DNA from: Heliopora coerulea
Lineage: Eukaryota > Cnidaria > Anthozoa > Scleralcyonacea > Helioporidae
Length of the DNA: 64,000 nucleotides
Direction: 5' to 3'
Assembly: GCA_030142905.1 (NCBI GenBank)
Contig: JASJOG010000270.1
Coordinates: 1-64,000 of the forward strand
The translations under genes were made by a program, and so were the position numbers. Positions 57,726 to 64,000 of this stretch are shown here, in pieces (positions within the stretch are counted from its first letter, which is position 1; each line of letters starts with the position of its first letter). Below the pieces are notes generated by a model. It was not told where the DNA came from and searched no databases. It saw nothing but the letters and a program-made list of their open reading frames with translations.

Positions 57726-58609
57726 CCCTCCCGCATACCTTCGGGTTGATGTCATCAGTTTTGAGACTATATATGCAGGTGATTTGTTTCTTTTGAGTCG
57801 GCAGACGTATAGTATTCGATAAGTGGTCTGCCGAAATGCATCGTGCTCTTTCTTAATTCTTTAGGCCTACTCTTTGTAGTTTACTTCCATTTAAGTTTCA
57901 TACATTTCTCTCAAGAACTGAACGGTCCAGCATTACCTAAATCTTGGTGACTGCGCATACCTTTTTAGTGCGTGTATTTTATTTTCTCTTACTTTGTCGT
58001 AAATTACCAAACACAATGGTATCAACGTATTTGAAAACCATGTGTACAGTCAAACTTGTATTAAGTGGTCCTGTATTCAGAGGCAGTCCTTTATTGAGAG
58101 TTCAGTTGTCAAAGTCCTGAATTTTACTTCTATAACTTACTACAGACTTGACCTTTGTTAAGCGGTTACATGTATTAGCAGACGCGATCACCTTGCAGAA
58201 GTCCCAATGAACAGTTGTCAACCTTTTCTGAAAGGTCACCTGACGAACCACCTCGTAATTATGGCATGTAAATTTGTAGTTCATTTTTCACTGTTGACCA
58301 CAGTATCGCAATAAACGTTGTCATCAACCTAAGGACAGAAATCTACAAATCTGATTCAGCGCACATCTCTAGAATTTGTTGACCTCTTTAAAAACTTAGT
58401 TAACCCTGTCATCACGAGTTTAGAAACATATATAATATCGTCTTTGTCAGTGAAGTTGCACGGTTTAGCATCTGATGTTTGTACCTTGGTCAAGTTTCTC
58501 TTTTATCACTCCAACCGCGTTGGTTCGCACTTTAGCAAATACTCATCGTATGATGTCCCCAAATGAAAGAACCAATCCTTCACTTACAGCGACATTTTTT
58601 CAATAACAG
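57726..58609. other. No gene recognised
   Basis: No supported feature. Words such as TTAAGTGGTC/GTTAAGCGG recur at 58060, 58155 and 58880-58950 and may mark a small dispersed repeat. Confidence 0.35.
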
Positions 58610-58680
58610 CTCCCGATCAAGTCGGTCTTGAAGGCAGAGGAGTTAGCTAAACAACTGCGAGGATTCGCACAGATTCATTG
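58610..58680 (+). CDS. Candidate isolated exon
   Basis: A 71-base stretch between ...TAACAG and GTACGT is open in one frame (LPIKSVLKAEELAKQLRGFA), with a composition unlike the surrounding AT-rich DNA. It is on the opposite strand to the FMR1/FXR exons. The protein is not recognised and no partner exon was found. Confidence 0.3.
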
Positions 58681-59251
58681 GTACGTAAAATATATCACTT
58701 ACTTCATTAAATGAAATTATGAAGGTCGAAATCACGAAAATTTTTCATCTCACAATTCAGTCCTGAACGTTTGTTTTTTCATGATTGAAATAAGAATTAC
58801 ATATTCTATCATCTGTACAAAGGTTGTGAACTCTTCACTTGTTTAGTTATAATGCTTTTGCCGTATTCACGTTAAACCAAATTGTATTAAGCGTTGAACC
58901 TGTACTAAGCGGTCATTTCACTATTCTCCGAGGGTGACCGCTTAATACAGGTTTTGACTGTACATGACTTTAAACGTATGGGACAGTAGAGAATGTGGCA
59001 GCTTAATGAGTGCAAATCTCAAATCTCAAATGCTACTGCTCCTTAAACTCTAAGCTAAGAAAAATTTCTGAGCGCTTGAAAGGAATTGAGAAGATCTATC
59101 CTTTGAACTGCACGGACTGAGATAGTAGAGCAAGGGTTACTCGTTGAACTGGTTCATAAATGAAATATGTACTGCTCACTGCAGTCTCAACCGTATAAAA
59201 ACATATCGATTACGAACCACCATAATAAAAACCCATCCCTCAACCATCTGA

Positions 59252-59323
59252 GTCCTTGTAGCTCAATGGTTGGAGAATCTCATCGGCGATCAGAAGGATA
59301 CGGGTTCGATTTCCGTCAGGGAC
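59252..59323 (+). mobile_element. tRNA-like SINE head, second family
   Basis: Seventy-two bases fold as a tRNA-like cloverleaf: acceptor GTCCTTG/CAGGGAC, A box TAGCTCAATGG, T arm ACGGG/TCCGT, B box GGTTCGATT. As in the hairpin SINEs, position 33 is C and the anticodon stem is imperfect, so it is not a working tRNA. An A8 run and TTTGAGTAAGGCGCTGGAG follow. It shares the GATCAGAAGG segment with the other family but has a different tail and no inverted arms. Confidence 0.6.
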
Positions 59324-59740
59324 TCAAAAAAAATTTGAGTAAGGCGCTGGAGGAGCTTGCACATTTGAGATATGTGATACTGACATACAAGCGACGTTTA
59401 CGTTTATATCCGGATTAGTCCAAATTGTCTTTTCAAAACCAAACCCAGAGTGACAAAAAACAGATTAACTCCTACATCAAGCTAAGATAACATAGCTATA
59501 AAAAGCCACTATAAAAATGAATTGCCCATGCAGGCTGAGATTGAAATGCACGCACTTTTCAGGTTCGATTTTTGAATCGCTAGTCCACACAGGTATTTCT
59601 CGCCTGTGCTATAAACCTACTTTTGTCACAGTAAAATTCTCATTGAGAATATTTTATAATAAACCATGTAACTTTACAAATAAATTGAAAATTAATGTAA
59701 CACTTACATACAAACTTCCCAGAGTCGGCACAAATGAATT

Positions 59741-59741
<1 letters not shown>

Positions 59742-59774
<33 letters not shown>

Positions 59775-60540
59775 CTTTATTAAAAGCACGTCGCAGCTCA
59801 AAAAGCTGAATTGCGTGAATTATGAAATTACAATACAAGAATGATAGTACTAAAGAGGAAAAAAAGAAAAAAAAGGAAAAAAAAAAAAATTATTTTAAAA
59901 AACTATTATTTACAATTTTGATTAAAAATTTTAACTGACGAAGGAATAAAAGTGTTTAAAAATCTATTGGTTTTGGTTGTAACCTCCTCTAATATGCATG
60001 GGGATCTAAAGTCGTATTGAATATAACGCCTTGGTGGTAACAAACTAGCAAGCTTGTGATTCGGATCATTCACAATTTTATTAAAAAGTTTTTGACATGC
60101 TATCTCGCGTCTGTGACTAAGTTTTTCAATTCCACAGGTTAATAAGCTGTCCTCGTAACTTGAGTTAGGGATGATTAGGGACAAAATTCGTTTTTGAAAA
60201 CGCTCCATATATAATGAAAGGTAATTTGGTAGACCATAATGGTAAACCTGGCAACCGTATTCGAGAAGTTGTCTTATACAGGTACAATAAAACGTTACGA
60301 TTTCTTTAATAGGGACTTTGGCACGTTTAAGCTGTATAATAAAATGGACTCGCTTGTTTGCTTTCTTCATAATGTTACTCACATGTACGTTCCACTTAAG
60401 GTCACAACTGATAGTAAGGCCCAGGATTCTAGCATGAGTTACTAGCTCCAAGGAACAACCGCCCAAAGATGCATTAGTAAGGCACGAGTTACGTGGATTA
60501 GTTATTATCTCGTTAGGAACAAGATAAAAGGAAGTCACGA
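59742..60540 (-). mobile_element. CR1/L2/Jockey-like LINE, 5'-truncated
   Basis: The minus strand runs from a truncated start near 60540 through the end of the reverse-transcriptase protein (210 codons, 60538-59906) and an untranslated tail to a (TATC)n 3' end (GATA on plus, 59742-59774). Readable segments: HARILGLTISCDLKWNVHVS, KKANKRVHFI, LEYGCQVYHYGL, MERFQKRILSLI. These are typical of the region after the RT core in CR1/L2/Jockey LINEs. The 5' truncation is the usual result of incomplete reverse transcription. No clear target duplication was seen. Confidence 0.8.
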
Positions 60541-60556
60541 CATAAGTTCGACTGAC

Positions 60557-62280
60557 CTTTCATGGTCTTTCCATGGTCATCGTCATTTGCAGTGCAGTTC
60601 TTATTTTCAGGGGGTTCTATTCTGACGCGAACGACTCCTGAACGATCAACAATATCTTGAACAATCTTTCCATTCTTTCCGATAACTTTTCCTAACACAA
60701 TAAAAGATAGCAGGTCGACCTTGCAGAAAGAACCTTGGTTAAATGTTTATCCGATAATAAAATCGATCATGTATCCAGTCTTGATTATCCTATTTTCGAA
60801 ATGGGAAATCACGACGTTTGTTGACATGCCGTCTATCTTTAAAAATATTCAAGTTTTAGAAAAATGTAAGTGAGGTAGTTTTTAAAGTGATAAACCCTGG
60901 CCAAACGAATGCAAAATCGCAATTCAACATCTTTCAACATTGTTGAATGCAACGTGTTGAACTCGTTTGGCCGCCATGTTGCATCATGTTGCATGATGTT
61001 GAACGAAGTTTGATTTCCATTAAACATTTGATACAACATCGTTCAACATTTTTGCACTCGCGCACGCCTTGCAAGTCATCTCTTAGGCAAGGAAAACGGG
61101 TATTTTGGCTAAAAATTCGCGATCATGATTCGTCCCAGATCATTGATCTCAACAATTCGGGTCCGCACTGCACAACGTGTTGCATTTGTTTGGCCATGCA
61201 GTGCGACACTATCCAACAAAATTGAATTCAACAATGTTCACTTTTGTTGCATTCGTTTGGCGAGGGCTATATAATCTACACGATAATAGAAATTAAATAC
61301 TAACACAAATTCAAATTAATACTAAGACAAACTAAAATTCACAAAAGAGGAAAGATCTCCTGAAATAAAAAGGAACGTTGGATATAGGTAGTAATAACAA
61401 AAAAAATCATTGCAAGGCATATTATGATGATGCCGTGGAAACCTGTTGGATGTCGAGCTTTAGCCAAATGTAAAACCAAATGTGCTTATTCCTTTGTTTA
61501 CTGCAGTAAATACACGGGAAATAAGAATTTTCTATTTTAATTTAAATCATGGCTCTAAATCCAAGAGGTTTTCATGTCAAGAAGGTTATGAATAGGAATA
61601 AGACTTTTTTTTACTTTACAAATTTTATTATAACTGAAGAGAGTGGAACACGTAATCAATCAGTTCTCATTTTCCAAAAACCAGAATATCGTCGGACGGA
61701 GATGAGACATCAATAAACTGAAAACGCCACTTTGCCTCTCTTGAAAAGAACTTTCAAATAACATCAAAACTGCAAAGGACGATTTTTTAAATGGTGGAAG
61801 AGTTTTAAAGCAGTAGAGAATCCTTCCTGTTGTATCTTACCAGTTAGATGGTATGCTGCTCTGTGTCAACTGCATTTTTATTTTACCGTCAATCTTCGCC
61901 TAACAAAGTTTACTAAACAGACTTTGAACTTAACAGGATGCAACATTAAGCAATAAATTTGCAATAAATTATTACTCTGGAAGCCATGGAAAATACGGTG
62001 CCTGTGCACCCCAGTTATTCGCCATTATAATATCATCTGGTGCCAAGTGCCCGACGAGAGCTTACCCTTAAACTACTATACAACTGCAAACTGAAAATAT
62101 TCATGTTATATTTTTCTGCCGAAGTGGGATTAGATTAGATTTATTCCGGTTACATTCACGTTGTTCACTACCATCTATTTGTCATATAGAAGTATGCTTA
62201 CCGACAAGAGCTTTAGGGACAGAAAACGTTTCCTCGGCAAAATCCAAGTTACTTACAGCTTTCTTAATGCAAGCCTCATT
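60557..62280 (-). CDS. FMR1/FXR-like: FMR1/FXR-family RNA-binding protein, KH2 exons (partial)
   Basis: Two exons on the minus strand. 62280-62202 encodes [20 protein letters not shown] then VPKALV plus one base. 60691-60557 begins with the two bases that complete Gly and continues [20 protein letters not shown], then [11 protein letters not shown]. The intron is phase 1, with GTAAGC donor and TTAG acceptor; the next donor is GTCAGT. VIGKNGK is the GxxG loop of a KH domain, and the sequence around it follows the FMRP/FXR KH2 region ([17 protein letters not shown]), which binds RNA in translational control. Other exons lie outside or were not found. A LINE sits 17 bases past the second donor, in the same direction, and a MITE lies in the intron between the two exons. 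Confidence 0.8.
60895..61267. mobile_element. MITE in FMR1/FXR-like intron
   Basis: Ends CCCTGGCCAAACGAATGCAA (left) and TTGCATTCGTTTGGCGAGGG (right) are inverted repeats, and CAACATTGTTGAA words recur inside as nested palindromes. No protein is encoded and the target duplication is unclear. Confidence 0.65.
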
Positions 62281-64000
62281 CTAAAAGAAATCAAATTTTT
62301 TATCTTCCTCTAAATGTAACTATGAATAATCATTTGTTCTGACATTTAAAACAAAGATACAGTCTGACTCCGTCTGAGAGCTTGGGAACCATTCAGTAAA
62401 CGGAACTAGTAAATCATGAAAACCACAGACTATGCAGAAATTACTATCCAAAAACATGTAGACATTACTAGCTTCTTTTTTTCCATTTTCCGCATTAGTC
62501 TTATAAATGAAGCAAGAATGACTCATCACTCGCAATTTACTAAAGGAATGTATGAAATGTAAAAAAATTGGCGGCCTTTTCACCTATATAGCGACTCTGA
62601 TAGCAACTTTGAAATACAATTGCTGATGGCGATCCGACGTTGTGTTTTCATCTGCGGTGAATGCCAAAATCACGTAGCTTAAAATTCAAGCGAGGCACAA
62701 GACATTTACTAACTTGGGGTTACGAGATATGCACACTTTCATTGCAAGCATATTGGTTCACATTTTAATATGGTCATTTCACATTTACATGATCGTACCA
62801 CAGAGGTCAATCGCTGGACATATTAAGATTCTTCAGAGCAAGTATCCAAAGACGAACTGCAATCGGGGAGTGGTCATCAGACTTAACTCGGAGCTGGGAA
62901 AAACTGGGTTCATTTCATTGTCGGAGCGCTACTCAAGGTCTCAATTGACGATTGACATTAGTAAATGATAAGATTTTCACATCTTATCAGATAAAGAAAT
63001 TTAACCATATGTCCTCGGATCCGAAGTGAATTGGTTGTCAAGCGTATTATAGTAATTCAGTTACGGGTTAACTACAGACGCCCGGTTGGTGCCCCCCCTT
63101 TGTCATTTTGGCCCTACTTTTACAGCAACGGTCATGGATTTTCACTTCCTCATGTGTAGCACATCCAACTGCATGCTAACTCAATTCATAGTGGGCCAAC
63201 TCAAGGAAGGGGGACTGGGCTAACGTTAACTGCAGTAAAAGGACGTGGGAATATGCGATTCATAACACAGCATGTTCTAATTCAAAGAGAAAATATGGGA
63301 TGAGCACGTTATAATATACGTCATAATAAATAAAGTTCGCATGGTAGGTTCATTTTTGACAACTTGGTTTCAAAATCAATCCATGATATTTAACGTGATA
63401 AACGTTTCTTGTTCCTGAAACCCGTTTTAAAACCTTGCGATGAAAGAAATCTATGACAGTAAAACAACGTAATACAGTAAATCGCACGACCAATGGTTTT
63501 TCCGTATCATACGCCAAAGGAGGGCGGGTTTTTAAAACTTAAATACGGAAATTGGGCTCAAGAGACTTCAAAATTCCTGAGGATGTGTGCACCCAAGCCT
63601 AGCATGAAAGACTGTGTTACTTAAAATTCTAGCCATCACTTGTGAAAACTCTGAATGCACCATTGGCACACCTTTGTGTGTGAAAAATTCTTGAATCCCT
63701 CACTGCATGCTGTTGATTCGCCAAAGAGTGAGAAAGCCAAGTAAGTCTATATCTAAATTTAAAATGTACAAAATAAACCTAAATCTAGAATATACAAGGA
63801 TGTTCAACTTTTCAACCAAACCGCTCGAAGGGAGTTTAAATGCTTTTCTGATGATGTGATGTTAGGTTTAAACACTCTGTCTGGTATATTATGTCGTGTT
63901 TGATTTATTAATGGGAGTCAATCATGAGCGATGGGGGATGTATCGCCCAAATGTTTGGTCAGGGGGATATTTATGAAACTACTCCGACATTTTCTCTATT
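62281..64000. other. No further exon recognised
   Basis: Expected position of earlier FMR1/FXR-like exons on the minus strand, but none was found by eye; they may lie beyond the window. The 84-codon plus frame at 62714 has no recognised domain. Confidence 0.4.

Noticed and set aside
62714..62968. 84-codon plus-strand frame as a gene
   Set aside because: No recognised domain, no splice signals in support, and on the strand opposite the FMR1/FXR-like exons.
1..64000. CRISPR array, bacterial operons or plasmid features
   Set aside because: No spaced direct repeats of that type; introns, SINEs, LINEs and PLEs show nuclear eukaryotic DNA.

Overview
The window reads as nuclear DNA of a metazoan, probably a marine invertebrate and possibly an anthozoan cnidarian. 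That is inference from the repeat mix, AT-rich introns and broken-up host genes, not a database match. There is no dense coding as in bacteria. Most long open frames lie in transposable elements or simple repeats. Three host loci can be read from exons with GT/AG borders and matching phases: (1) a five-exon SEH1-like nucleoporin remnant on + (4294-12503), plus a second copy of its first exon at 48252-48362; (2) the transmembrane and cytoplasmic-tail exons of an unnamed single-pass membrane protein on + (23666-36538); (3) two exons covering the KH1-KH2 linker and the KH2 core of an FMR1/FXR-family RNA-binding protein on - (60557-62280).

Layout. 1-6038 and 39681-48721 are two copies of one segmental duplication that ends in the SEH1 first exon. 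Copy 1 lost half that exon and gained a 1.35-kb long-inverted-repeat element. Copy 2 keeps the exon body but not the ATG, and gained a 4.6-kb Penelope-like element (PLE). 7129-12503 holds the remaining SEH1-like exons, with an in-frame stop. 15200-16011 is a CTAC/CTAA array. 17428-18790 is an old PLE. 20124-22561 is a decayed element encoding a Crypton-type tyrosine recombinase. 24582-26848 is a giant foldback inside an intron of the membrane-protein gene. 42094-46722 is a tandem PLE with one intact 724-codon frame and three hammerhead-ribozyme motifs. 50762-53434 is a nearly intact hAT transposon. 54606-55271 is a hAT MITE. 59742-60540 is a 5'-truncated LINE that ends 17 bases from a splice donor of the FMR1/FXR gene.

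The most unusual thread is a small family of tRNA-like retroposons. Four insertions have target-site duplications (5069-5246, 8373-9817, 18196-18544, 21684-21810). Each ends in CATCTACCAC and starts with a version of the same roughly 32-base head. In the three with an intact head, a 30-base arm complementary to the tail follows it, so the RNA should close on itself as a hairpin. One copy is an inverted dimer, one carries a perfect 70-base palindrome, and one shows a run of A-to-G changes in its tail that looks like RNA editing before reverse transcription. A 988-bp hAT derivative inserted into one copy encodes a BED zinc finger joined in frame straight to the hAT dimerisation domain, with the catalytic core missing.

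The elements are nested (retroposon in PLE, in Crypton-like element, in long-TIR MITE and in the SEH1 intron; hAT in retroposon; PLE in duplicated DNA), so relative ages can be ordered from the sequence alone.
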